Positions 52,938-61,192 of a stretch of DNA of 64,000 nt are shown here, piece by piece. A program made the position numbers and the translations under genes. Source of the stretch: Hyphomicrobium_A sp963728165 (lineage in GTDB: Bacteria; Pseudomonadota; Alphaproteobacteria; Rhizobiales; Hyphomicrobiaceae); the NCBI GenBank assembly GCA_963728165.1, contig CAVSIY010000006.1, positions 372,001 to 436,000 on the forward strand, read 5' to 3'. The notes beneath the pieces were generated by a model. It was given only the letters and a program-made list of their open reading frames with translations, was not told the origin of the DNA and did no database searches. The first letter of the stretch is position 1. Every line of letters starts with the position of its first letter.

Positions 52938-55025
52938 TCAGGCCACAGCGGCCGGACCGAAAATTTCAAAACCGAGCGAGACGTCCATGCTGCGGCCGTA
53001 GGTTGCCGAGGCCCAGCCCAGAACGCTCGTCTGATGCTCGGCGAGCCTCTTTGCGGTGTCCCAATCGAACACGCCGCTCGGGTTGGCGATGGAGAGCTTC
53101 GTTTGCAGCTGCGTGACCAGAGGTCCGCGCGAGCCTTGTCGCAAGCAGCCGAGCGATTCGTCGAGCGCATCCTCTTGCGTAACGTTGCGGCTTCGCAGAA
53201 GCGCGGCCGTCGCCGCATCGAGGCCGGTCAGCAGCACCATGTCGTAGCGCGTGCCCATGGAGTCCTGCGATCCATGCAGACCCGCCGCGGCGCGCAGCAT
53301 TTTCCATTCGCCTTGATGGCCGCCGCTGTAGGTGCCCCTGACCGTCAGACAACCGAGCGAGGAAAAGCGGCTCGTGCCAAAGGCGGGGTGAAGGTTGTCT
53401 TGCGGCGTGCAATCGTCCCAGATGTCCTCGGTGGCCAGCGTGACGTCGTTGGCGGAGCGCAAGACCGTATGCTTGGAGGCGCTCGCGGGACCGGGCCCGT
53501 TGCCGAGCCGGAAAACTCCGGGAACGGTGAGGCTTCCAAAATGGGTGCCGACGCACAATTGGTAGCAGCCGGTGGGAAGGATGTTGCCCTGCTTCTTGCT
53601 GCTGAACCCATTATAGAAATTGTAGCAGGCCACCACGGCGCCGGCATTGCAGACGGTCGAGGCGGTGTAGGCGGAGAGCTTGCGGCCGGCCCGGTCGTAG
53701 ACGCCGATCACGCAGCGGAAATTCACATGGTCGGGTCGCACGTCGGTCAGTTGCAGCTCTGATGCCTGCTCCTGCGCATGGCCGCTGCCATTGAGCTTGG
53801 CGCCGCGCAGGGCGAAAATGATCTTGTTGTGCTGGCCCGTCTGCGGCTCGAACCTGTTGCGCTTGATGAGCGTCTCGAGATCGTCGGGCGTGAATCGGAA
53901 CGACTGTCCTTTGGCGTCGGGCGGAAGGTGCACGTAGTCGGGATGATTGGCGTCGTTGGTGACCCAGCGCACGTCCGACTTGTCGTAGCGGCGCGCCGCC
54001 CGCTCCAGACCGCGATTGAACGCGGCCGCACCGCCCACGTCGCCAATCTCCGCCCCGTACAGCACCGCATCGAGCTGGTCCTGGGTCAGCGTCTCGAGCC
54101 AGTCGAGATTGGGATCGGGCGCGGCGCCGGCGGCTTCGACGGCTGCTCCTCTCGCAGCCCCCCTCAGCTCCCGAAGGGTTTCAGGCGACTGGCTCGCCAA
54201 GCGCATGGCATCGAGCCCATCCTGGAAGAGCTGGGCCTCCTTGTCGCGCCGGATCAGCAGTCCGTTCTGTCCCGTTCCTTGCCAGATCCGCTTCATCGCG
54301 CGGAATTGCGCGGGTACCCCATCGTACTGACGGGCTTCCATCAAGGCGCGGATCTGGCGCATTTCCCTGTATCGGTCGCCTGCCAGCCGGAAGGAGGCGC
54401 CCCGATTGAAGACGAGGCTGACCAAGGCGCCGAAGCAGTGCGGATGCAGGTCGGCTGCATTGGGCAGATGCGACAGCATCAGCCGCAACTCGGTCGGCAG
54501 ATCGACCGCGTCGAAGACCGCCAGCGCCGCGCCCCACTCGATGACGATGTGCGCCACGCGCGCCATGAAATTGTGTGCGGCCTGCCCTTTCTTGCCGATG
54601 GCGCCAGCCAGCACGGAGACGTCCTGGGCGCCAAGGCGGCCTGCCCACGCCGCCTCGAACTCGGCCTGCGTATGATACCCGAGGTCGTAGCCGCAGCCGA
54701 TGGTGACGCCAGACCGGCCGGCGGGCCAGCAAGGTCGCTTGTTGATGCCGTGCGGCAATTCGTAGTAGGCGCGGCCTCCCGTCTCGCATTCCACGATCAG
54801 CTGATAGGCGCGCTCGGAGATCTTGCTGCGCAGATCCTCGTCGCTCGCCGTCGATTCCGCGGCAGCCAGGCCGCGCGCTTGCGGAAGAGATCCCAAGGCG
54901 GCCTCGACCTCGTAACGCTCCCGGCTCGCCAACGCCTCGCGGATTTCGGCATCGGACAAATCGGCATAGGCCCCGGAGCGAACAACATCCGCGTCGCTCG
55001 ATGCAGCAAATGGCGTCATTCCCAT
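52938..55025 (-). CDS. Multidomain lysozyme-like peptidoglycan-active protein without signal peptide
   Basis: A 695-residue protein. After a variable acidic start, about residues 65-265 resemble a phage-type or pesticin-like lysozyme: the Glu in LIVECETGGRAYY, SGVTIGCGYDLGYHT with likely Asp and Thr partners, LVSLVFNRGASF. About 310-590 form a beta-rich region with TVCNAGAVVACYNFYN, GNILPTGCYQLCVG and the ending HPAFGTSRFSSLGCLTVRG, which looks like an L,D-transpeptidase His...SxGC motif. About 625-690 is a peptidoglycan-binding domain (LRQGSRGPLVTQLQTKL). No secretion signal is visible. AGGAG precedes ATG 55025. A toxin, injected effector or phage-derived lysin are all possible. Confidence 0.75.
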   Translation of the reverse strand: MGMTPFAASSDADVVRSGAYADLSDAEIREALASRERYEVEAALGSLPQARGLAAAESTASDEDLRSKISERAYQLIVECETGGRAYYELPHGINKRPCWPAGRSGVTIGCGYDLGYHTQAEFEAAWAGRLGAQDVSVLAGAIGKKGQAAHNFMARVAHIVIEWGAALAVFDAVDLPTELRLMLSHLPNAADLHPHCFGALVSLVFNRGASFRLAGDRYREMRQIRALMEARQYDGVPAQFRAMKRIWQGTGQNGLLIRRDKEAQLFQDGLDAMRLASQSPETLRELRGAARGAAVEAAGAAPDPNLDWLETLTQDQLDAVLYGAEIGDVGGAAAFNRGLERAARRYDKSDVRWVTNDANHPDYVHLPPDAKGQSFRFTPDDLETLIKRNRFEPQTGQHNKIIFALRGAKLNGSGHAQEQASELQLTDVRPDHVNFRCVIGVYDRAGRKLSAYTASTVCNAGAVVACYNFYNGFSSKKQGNILPTGCYQLCVGTHFGSLTVPGVFRLGNGPGPASASKHTVLRSANDVTLATEDIWDDCTPQDNLHPAFGTSRFSSLGCLTVRGTYSGGHQGEWKMLRAAAGLHGSQDSMGTRYDMVLLTGLDAATAALLRSRNVTQEDALDESLGCLRQGSRGPLVTQLQTKLSIANPSGVFDWDTAKRLAEHQTSVLGWASATYGRSMDVSLGFEIFGPAAVA

Positions 55026-55577
55026 GACCTTGCTCCTATCAGAACGGCTCAATTGCCAATGACTTCAATGAGCGACGAAGGGCGGCGCGAACGACGCGCC
55101 ACCGATCGGTCCGGCGCCTGAGCCGAACCGTGAGATGCGCAGACGTTAGAGGAACGCGCGCTCCCGCAAAGGGACGTGACGCGCGCAATCGGTTCCACGG
55201 GACATAATACCTTCGAATATTTACCCTCGAATATTCTGATCGCCCCCTTGCCCGAAAGCCGCTCCGCCGAGCGCAAACGTGGCGGCACCAGCAAGGTCGT
55301 CGCTTCTCAATGTCGCCAGGATAGCAAACACCCCACTTTGCGGCCAGACATTGGCCCGTCCGGACGAGGCCAACGCCACTCGTGGTGGCTGCTCAAAAGG
55401 CAGGCGGTGCCGCGCCCATCGCCGCGTGCACCCCAGTAGCAGCGCCTACGATTAAGTCCTCCATCGTGCAATGTGTGCGCTGAAGGTCACAGGAAGGGGG
55501 AAAGCCCCGGCCGCCGCGTTGCCGCGCCGTTGCTGTTCATGCTATCCGGCGGGGTCCGATCCTGATGGGGAATTTGC
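55026..55577. other. Gene-free stretch between two cell-wall genes
   Basis: Nothing convincing is encoded in these 552 bases. Around 55213-55236 the nine-base TCGAATATT occurs twice, 15 bases apart, in an A/T-rich patch; it may be a regulator site or promoter element for either divergent gene. Short open frames here have no family match. Confidence 0.45.
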
Positions 55578-56666
55578 ATGCGCTGCGGGACCGCACACCT
55601 CGCCCTCCTGCTCATCATAGTCTTCAGCGCGCCCGCCGCCGCCTCCGGCCCGGCCCTCGTGTTCGAAGCCTCCACCGGCAAGGTCCTCTACGCCGAGGAC
55701 GCCGACAATCAGTGGTATCCGGCCTCGCTCACCAAGCTGATGACCGCCTATCTGACGTTCGAGGCCATCAAGGCCGGCCGCCTATCGTTGAAATCGAAGA
55801 TCTCCTGCTCGGCCGACGCCCACAACGAGCCGCCGAGCAAGATCGGCTTGCCGATCGGCGGCGAGCTGACGGTCGACCTGGCGCTGCAGGCCTTGATCGT
55901 CAAATCCGCCAACGACGTCGCCGTCATGCTGGCCGAGGCGGTCGGCGGCAACCAGCAGCAGTTCGTCAACCTGATGAACACCACTGCCAAGCGGCTCGGC
56001 ATGACGCAGACGAACTTCGTCAACGCCAACGGGCTGCCCGCCGCCGAGCAGGTCACCACCGCCCGCGACCTCGCCAAGCTCTCCCGCGCCATCATCACCG
56101 AGTACCCCGAGTACGACCACTACTGGTCGATGCTGCACATGCGGCTCGGCAAGAAGCGGCTTGCCACGCACAACGGGCTCCTGAAATCGCTGGAGGGTGC
56201 CGACGGACTGAAGACGGGCTTCACCTGCGATTCAGGCTTCAACATCATCGCGAGCGCCACGCGCGACGGAAACCGGCTGATTGCCGTCGTCCTCGGCGAC
56301 CCCAGCAGCGCGGAGCGCAACGTCCGCGCCACGGGCCTCTTGGAGGATGGATTCCAGAAGTACGGCTGGGCGCAGATCTTCAACTACCAGACCGTCGACA
56401 ACATGCCCTTCGAGCCGACCGCGACCGGCGTGACGAGCGTGCGTCAGACCGTCGAATCGTGGGGCTGCAACCCCAAGAGGAAGAAGAAGAAGGCGCGCGT
56501 CACCAGCAACGGCAAGCACCACAAGCGAACGGCGAAGGCGAAGAAGCCGGACGCCACGAAAGAGGTGGTGGCGGACAAGCCCGAGAGCGAGGGCAGCGGC
56601 GATGTCAGCTTTTCGGCGCCCGAGCTGAAGGGCTCGCTCGGCTTGGCGGCGGAGACGCAACCCTAG
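55578..56666 (+). CDS. D-alanyl-D-alanine carboxypeptidase (peptidase S11)
   Basis: A 362-residue penicillin-binding protein that trims peptidoglycan pentapeptides. Signal peptide at 1-22 (LALLLIIVFSAPAAA). The active-site triad is complete: Ser50-x-x-Lys53 (PASLTKLM), Ser110-x-Asn112 (KSAND) and Lys212-Thr-Gly214 (DGLKTGFT). After about residue 305 follows a lysine-rich tail with repeated Lys-Arg-Lys clusters instead of the usual amphipathic anchor, so attachment to membrane or wall may be ionic. It is divergent from the lysozyme-like gene. Confidence 0.95.
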   Translation: MRCGTAHLALLLIIVFSAPAAASGPALVFEASTGKVLYAEDADNQWYPASLTKLMTAYLTFEAIKAGRLSLKSKISCSADAHNEPPSKIGLPIGGELTVDLALQALIVKSANDVAVMLAEAVGGNQQQFVNLMNTTAKRLGMTQTNFVNANGLPAAEQVTTARDLAKLSRAIITEYPEYDHYWSMLHMRLGKKRLATHNGLLKSLEGADGLKTGFTCDSGFNIIASATRDGNRLIAVVLGDPSSAERNVRATGLLEDGFQKYGWAQIFNYQTVDNMPFEPTATGVTSVRQTVESWGCNPKRKKKKARVTSNGKHHKRTAKAKKPDATKEVVADKPESEGSGDVSFSAPELKGSLGLAAETQP

Positions 56667-56708
56667 CGTGGTCTATAGGTGCCTGCGGGCGCCACAGCAC
56701 CACGCGCC

Positions 56709-56972
56709 TCACACCATCAGCTCGAGCTTTCCATCGCGAAACGGACAGCCGCTGGGTGCCGGCGGCGGCGGTTGCTGCTCGGCGGGCGCGCTGTCGGCGC
56801 GCAGCGCCGGCCTCGTTGCCGGTCTCTGGGGCTTTAGCGGCGCGGCGCGCTCGTGGCTCAGCGCCGCCGTTGCAGGACGAGCCGTCTCTTGCGCGGCCAG
56901 GGCCGGCAGCGCCAGGCTCAGCGTGATCACGATTGTCCCGGCAAGAGGCATTAACTTCGATTGTGGGCCCAT
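56709..56972 (-). CDS. Small secreted proline-rich protein
   Basis: An 87-residue protein. AGGAGGTG lies before ATG 56972. A signal peptide (MPLAGTIVITLSLALPALAA) is followed by an alanine/proline/arginine-rich mature part with one Cys (PSGCPFRDGKLELMV). Small exported proteins of this type are common and uncharacterised. It converges on the D,D-carboxypeptidase gene. Confidence 0.7.
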   Translation of the reverse strand: MGPQSKLMPLAGTIVITLSLALPALAAQETARPATAALSHERAAPLKPQRPATRPALRADSAPAEQQPPPPAPSGCPFRDGKLELMV

Positions 56973-57137
56973 ATCACACCTCCTCGGCGCTCCTCGCCCG
57001 ACCATGATTGCAACATAGCACGCGCGCCCGCCGGCCATAGTCGGGTTTCGCCACCCTAGTCTCATTTTGAAGCAGATCTTGTGGCGCGCTTCTTGCTCTC
57101 TACACGGCACAACGTTCCCTGGACCGGAATGCAGGCT

Positions 57138-57356
57138 ATGACAAACAATCGGCAACCATATAGCGCCATGAACGAGCGAGAGTTCGAGGCCATGGCGACC
57201 GTCCTCGAGGCAAGACATGGGCTTCATGCGGCCGAGGTGGCGGACTTTTTCGCAATTCTGCACGTCGAGAATGGAGACGACACCCGCTCCGGCGCCTGGG
57301 CTGACGTCGCCGAGCGCGTGCGGCAGCGACAGCAGGACCGGCTGCTGCAGGACTGA
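57138..57356 (+). CDS. Small hypothetical protein
   Basis: A product of about 72 residues from ATG 57138: NEREFEAMATVLEARHGLHA, AEVADFFAILHVENGD, then a charged helix (WADVAERVRQRQQDRL). It is hydrophilic and probably helical. No family recognised. ATG 57168 would also fit. It lies 36 bases before the flippase gene on the same strand. Confidence 0.6.
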   Translation: MTNNRQPYSAMNEREFEAMATVLEARHGLHAAEVADFFAILHVENGDDTRSGAWADVAERVRQRQQDRLLQD

Positions 57357-57392
57357 GCCGCAAGGCGACGGCGCGAAGCGGCGGCCGACCCC

Positions 57393-58784
57393 ATGACAGA
57401 GACCCCCTCCTTAGGGCCCTCGCCCGCCGCGCCTCCCCTGGCGGCCTTCCACGGGCTTGGCGCACAGATCCTCGCAATCTTCAAAGGCCAAGGCGAGCGT
57501 GAGCGCACGCAGCGCGACGCCGTGACGGCATTCGGCGTGCGCTGCGCCAGCGCAGCCCTGCTCTACATTACGCAGATCGTGCTGGCCCGCTGGATGGGCA
57601 GCTACGAGTACGGCATCTACGTGTTCGTGTGGACGTGGGTGCTCGTGCTCGGTGGCTTGTCCGACCTCGGCCTCGCCATGAGCTCCATCCGCTTCATCTC
57701 GCACTATCGCGAGGCGGGCGAGCCGGCACTGTTGCGCGGGCTGCTGCGCGGTTCGCGCATGGTCGCGCTCAGCGTCGGCACGCTCATCGCCCTATTGGGA
57801 ATGGCGGGCTTGTGGCTGTTCGAGCCCCTCGACAGCCACTACATGCTGCCGGCCTATCTCGCGCTCGTGTGCGTGCCGCTCTACGCGCTGACCGGGGTGC
57901 AGGACGGCATCGGCAAGGGCTTCGCCTGGATGGGCGCAGCCTTGCTGCCGCCCTACATCCTGCGCCCGGCTCTCTTGCTTCTCGCCATGGTCGCAGCGCA
58001 CCTGGCCGGCCTGCCCATGGAGGCGAAGACGGCAGCGGGCGCGGCGATCGTCGCGACCTGGGCGACGGGCGTCTTGCAAGCCGTGCTGATCGACAGCCGC
58101 ATCCGGAGCGTCGTCAGCCCCGGCCCACGGCGCTACGCGTTCCTAACCTGGCTGGCGGCCGCCATGCCGCTGCTCGTCATTGCCGCGAGCGAGCTCACCT
58201 TGCAGAGCGCCGACGTGCTCGTCGTGTCCCGCTATCTGACGCCGACCGACGTCGGCATCTACTTCGCCGCCGCCAAGACCATGAGCCTCATCATGTTCGT
58301 GCACTATGCGGTCGGCAGCGCGGTCGCCAACCGCTTTGCGGCGCTCGGCGCCCGCGGCGACAAGGAGAGCTTGCGCGCCTTCGTGAGAGATGCCGTGCAC
58401 TGGACCTTCTGGCCGTCGCTCGCCGCCGCGGTCGTGCTGTTGGTGCTCGGCGTGCCGCTGCTATGGCTGTTCGGCCCCAAATTCGTTCAGGGCTATCCGG
58501 TGATGCTGATCCTCGTCGTCGGCTTCCTGTTCCGCTCGTCCATGGGGCCGGCGGAGTTCCTCTTGAACATGCTGGGACAGCAGAGGATATGTGCCGCCGT
58601 GCTGGCGACGACGGCCGTGCTCAACATCGCGCTCAATTTCGCGCTCGTTCCCCCCTTCGGCCTGCTCGGAGCGGCGACGGCAACGTCTGTATCGCTGGTC
58701 GCGGCGGCGCTGATGAACTACCTGGCGGTCAGCCGCAGGCTCGAGATCGATGTCGCGGTGTGGCGCAACCTGCGCAAGCGCTGA
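57393..58784 (+). CDS. Polysaccharide flippase-like membrane protein
   Basis: A 463-residue protein with about 12-14 membrane helices of the MOP superfamily (Wzx/RfbX-like): AALLYITQIVLARWMGSYEYGIYVF and GGLSDLGLAMSSIRFISHYR at the start, VVSRYLTPTDVGIYFAAAKT, and LLNMLGQQRICAAV with LGAATATSVSLVAAALMNYL near the end. It probably moves lipid-linked sugars across the inner membrane. No glycosyltransferase is adjacent; the nearest are 15-20 kb away in the tRNA-Leu region. Confidence 0.88.
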   Translation: MTETPSLGPSPAAPPLAAFHGLGAQILAIFKGQGERERTQRDAVTAFGVRCASAALLYITQIVLARWMGSYEYGIYVFVWTWVLVLGGLSDLGLAMSSIRFISHYREAGEPALLRGLLRGSRMVALSVGTLIALLGMAGLWLFEPLDSHYMLPAYLALVCVPLYALTGVQDGIGKGFAWMGAALLPPYILRPALLLLAMVAAHLAGLPMEAKTAAGAAIVATWATGVLQAVLIDSRIRSVVSPGPRRYAFLTWLAAAMPLLVIAASELTLQSADVLVVSRYLTPTDVGIYFAAAKTMSLIMFVHYAVGSAVANRFAALGARGDKESLRAFVRDAVHWTFWPSLAAAVVLLVLGVPLLWLFGPKFVQGYPVMLILVVGFLFRSSMGPAEFLLNMLGQQRICAAVLATTAVLNIALNFALVPPFGLLGAATATSVSLVAAALMNYLAVSRRLEIDVAVWRNLRKR

Positions 58785-58822
58785 GAACAGAGCGCTCGCC
58801 CGAGCCCCTGGCGGCTTGGGTG

Positions 58823-58843
58823 GTGTCAGACCTGGTCGGACAC
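58823..58843. repeat. Third copy of the REP-like palindrome
   Basis: GTGTCAGACC followed after one base by GGTCGGACAC. The left arm is identical to the copies at 16659 and 16708; the right arm differs in one base. It lies between two convergent genes, as is usual for such elements. Confidence 0.7.
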
Positions 58844-58886
58844 CGTATGCCGATGCTCTAAATGGGGAAGCCGAAGTGCGGCGCCG

Positions 58887-59573
58887 TCACATCGGCGAGG
58901 CGATGACCAGGGTCCAGAACGATTTGAACTCGGTCTTGGGATCCTGCACCAGCGCGATGCCCATGTGGGTGGCGTCGGCCAGCAAGAGGTTCTTGTTGTG
59001 CCCCGGGCTCTCCTCCCAACCGCGCAAGACCTCTTTGAAATTAATCTGTCCGGTGCCGACGTTCTCCGCCGCCAGGCGCGCGTGATAGCCGGTGCGCTTC
59101 ACGCGGTCCCACGGATTGGAGCCGTCGGAGCCGTAGTGGGAGATGCGGTCCCATTTGGCGAGGTCGCGCGAATGGGCCTTGGCCGCCGCGGTGAGCTCGG
59201 CGTTGAGCTTCAAGGGCTTCAAGCCCTTCTCCTTGCGGTACTCGTTGATAAGCGCGCGCGCCATCTCGGGGTCGAGCGCGGTGTGCGAGTAGTCGCGGTC
59301 GGCAAGCGCGCCGACGGGCGCATGCTCGTAGGAGCCGGTGGGGGCCTTGTCTTCGAGCTTGGCGAGCTGAACGTTGGAGGCCGGCTTGGTGGAAGGAGCC
59401 AAGCGCTGCGTATTGGGCTCGCCGCCCAGCGCCACGCTCTCGAGCGCGGGCGAGGATTTCACCGACGAGGTCGTATAGTCGGATTCGGCATAGCCCGAGG
59501 AGAGGCTGCCGGAGCCCAGACTGCAGGCCCCCAACAGCACAATTGCTCCTGCGGATAGCACGACGCGATACAT
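58887..59573 (-). CDS. CAP/SCP-domain lipoprotein
   Basis: A 228-residue outer or inner membrane lipoprotein: signal with lipobox LLGAC, a Ser/Thr-rich linker (about 20-105), then a CAP domain: ALINEYRKEKGLKPLKLNAE, AAAKAHSRDLAKWDRISHYG, AENVGTGQINFKEVLRGWEE and SPGHNKNLLLADATHMGIA. The bacterial CAP family has no common established activity. ATG 59573 starts the lipoprotein signal. Confidence 0.88.
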   Translation of the reverse strand: MYRVVLSAGAIVLLGACSLGSGSLSSGYAESDYTTSSVKSSPALESVALGGEPNTQRLAPSTKPASNVQLAKLEDKAPTGSYEHAPVGALADRDYSHTALDPEMARALINEYRKEKGLKPLKLNAELTAAAKAHSRDLAKWDRISHYGSDGSNPWDRVKRTGYHARLAAENVGTGQINFKEVLRGWEESPGHNKNLLLADATHMGIALVQDPKTEFKSFWTLVIASPM

Positions 59574-60036
59574 GCGAGCTACTCCCGCTTGGAAACGTGC
59601 GGCACACCCATCGATCATTGCGTAAACCCGTTAACTCGACGTTAATGCTAAGGAGTCGCCACCGCCCGTCCTAAACCGGGAGCTTGCCGCTCTATCCGGT
59701 CGCCCCGCAAACAACCTCGTCGGCCGAGTAACCCCCAGTGGAACCGTCTGATCTTGTTGGCTGTTGAGCTTCATCTTATGCGCGCTCCAGGCGTCTGGAA
59801 GCACCTTTGGTGATTTCCCCCCAACATGGTGTCGCCAATTTGACGGGCGTGCGGCAAAAGCCGGGCGAGAGCGTGAAGCGCTGTGAGTGAGGCGTAGGCG
59901 CAACTCAATTCCCGCGCCGTGACGCTTCGGGGCCCACGCCCCTTGGAAGACATCGTCGACTCCCACACTATCCGCTGCAAGCGGCCGGTGATTCGCGCGT
60001 ACGGCTCCCACAAAATCGCATGAGGAGACGCGTTGC
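59574..60036. other. Intergenic region upstream of the two-gene ATPase module
   Basis: These 463 bases between divergent genes hold no convincing gene. They probably include the promoters of the CAP lipoprotein and of the ATPase module. No repeat or hairpin stands out. Confidence 0.45.
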
Positions 60037-61170
60037 ATGTCGGCCCCGAGCAGACGAGCGTCGGCGCATTCGACAAAAGAGACCGCGCCCGCGCCCCTCG
60101 ATGATCTCATTTTAGCGCGCATCTCCTGCTCCGGCGGCGCCACGCGCGCCCAGCTCGTGCGCGACCTGGGGCCCATCGTCTCCAACAAGCTGTCGCCGGC
60201 CGAGTGGCGCAGTGCCATCGACGCCGCCACGGCGCGGCTCAGCGTGCAGGCTCTCGCCGACGAGCACCGCGAGCGCTTCCGCGCCAGCGAGACGGGCGCT
60301 GCAGCCGTGGCGCGCTTCCTCGGCGAGAAAGAGGGCCACGCGCGAGCGTGGAGCGAACAGCGCGACGTCTGGCTGGTGGCCAAGGCCCTCGCCGTCGACG
60401 CCTCCAAGCCCACCGTGCGCAAGGCCTTGAGCCGGCCCGAGGGCTTGAGTGCGCTCGTCGTGCAAAAGGCTTTCGGGCTGGCGATGCGCCAGGCTCTATC
60501 GCCGTCGAAGCTCAGAGCCGCGCTGGCGCTCATCGCGCTCGAGCGGGCGTTCGGCGACAACGTCAAGAGCGGGCTCAAGACGCCGAAGGGCTCGGCCCTT
60601 TCCGCCAAGGCCGGCCGCGTGCTCGCCGGACAATTGTTGCAAAAGCCGCGCGAGTTCTCCACCGACGGACGCCTCGTCGCGGCCTTGAGCGCGGAGCTGA
60701 CGGGAGCAGCGCGGCCCGAGATCGAGGTCATGCGCCTGGCGCTGCTGCGCCAACTTGCAGACACCACTCCGGCCGCACCAAGGCCAGCGCCCAAAGCCAA
60801 CGGCGCCGCGACGGCCGCGGCGCAGCCCGCCCCCAGTGGCGCCCAACCCGTCTCAACAGAGGCGCCACAGCGGCCTGGGCTGGCGCAATTTTCCGCCGGT
60901 GTGCTCAACGCGGCACGCGAGCGTGCCGAGGGCTGGCCAGGGAGTCGCAAGGCGTTTATTTCTCAAGTGTGGAAAGCGATTCGCACGTCGCATCCGGAGT
61001 GGGGTCTCTCAGAGATCGAGTTCAAGGACATGCTGGCCGGCGCCCACAGGGCGGGCCAGCTGGTGCTGTCGGGCGCCGACCTCAAGAACAAACAGAACAT
61101 CAAGGATCTGGAGGACTTGGCGATCCTCTACAAGAACACCGTCTGGCACTTCGTGCGTGTCGAGGATTGA
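60037..61170 (+). CDS. Winged-helix-like partner of the large ATPase, unknown
   Basis: A 377-residue cytoplasmic protein of unknown function. Residues about 20-100 (LILARISCSGGATRAQLVRD, RSAIDAATARLSVQALAD) look like a winged-helix unit; a helical middle (about 110-245) and an Ala/Pro linker (about 250-285) follow; the end (about 290-377) has GSRKAFISQVWKAIRTSHPE, IEFKDMLAGAHRAGQLVLSG, ADLKNKQNI and YKNTVWHFVRVED, a second winged-helix-like segment. AGGAG is nine bases before the ATG. The ATPase gene starts 22 bases after the stop, so the two surely form an operon. It may contact DNA or select the target. Confidence 0.75.
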   Translation: MSAPSRRASAHSTKETAPAPLDDLILARISCSGGATRAQLVRDLGPIVSNKLSPAEWRSAIDAATARLSVQALADEHRERFRASETGAAAVARFLGEKEGHARAWSEQRDVWLVAKALAVDASKPTVRKALSRPEGLSALVVQKAFGLAMRQALSPSKLRAALALIALERAFGDNVKSGLKTPKGSALSAKAGRVLAGQLLQKPREFSTDGRLVAALSAELTGAARPEIEVMRLALLRQLADTTPAAPRPAPKANGAATAAAQPAPSGAQPVSTEAPQRPGLAQFSAGVLNAARERAEGWPGSRKAFISQVWKAIRTSHPEWGLSEIEFKDMLAGAHRAGQLVLSGADLKNKQNIKDLEDLAILYKNTVWHFVRVED

Positions 61171-61192
61171 GGGAAGTCGAGGCCGTCAATTG

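Noticed and set aside
55176..55439. 87-codon frame in the gap before the D,D-carboxypeptidase
   Set aside because: No ribosome binding site and no family match; codon use is unlike the neighbours.
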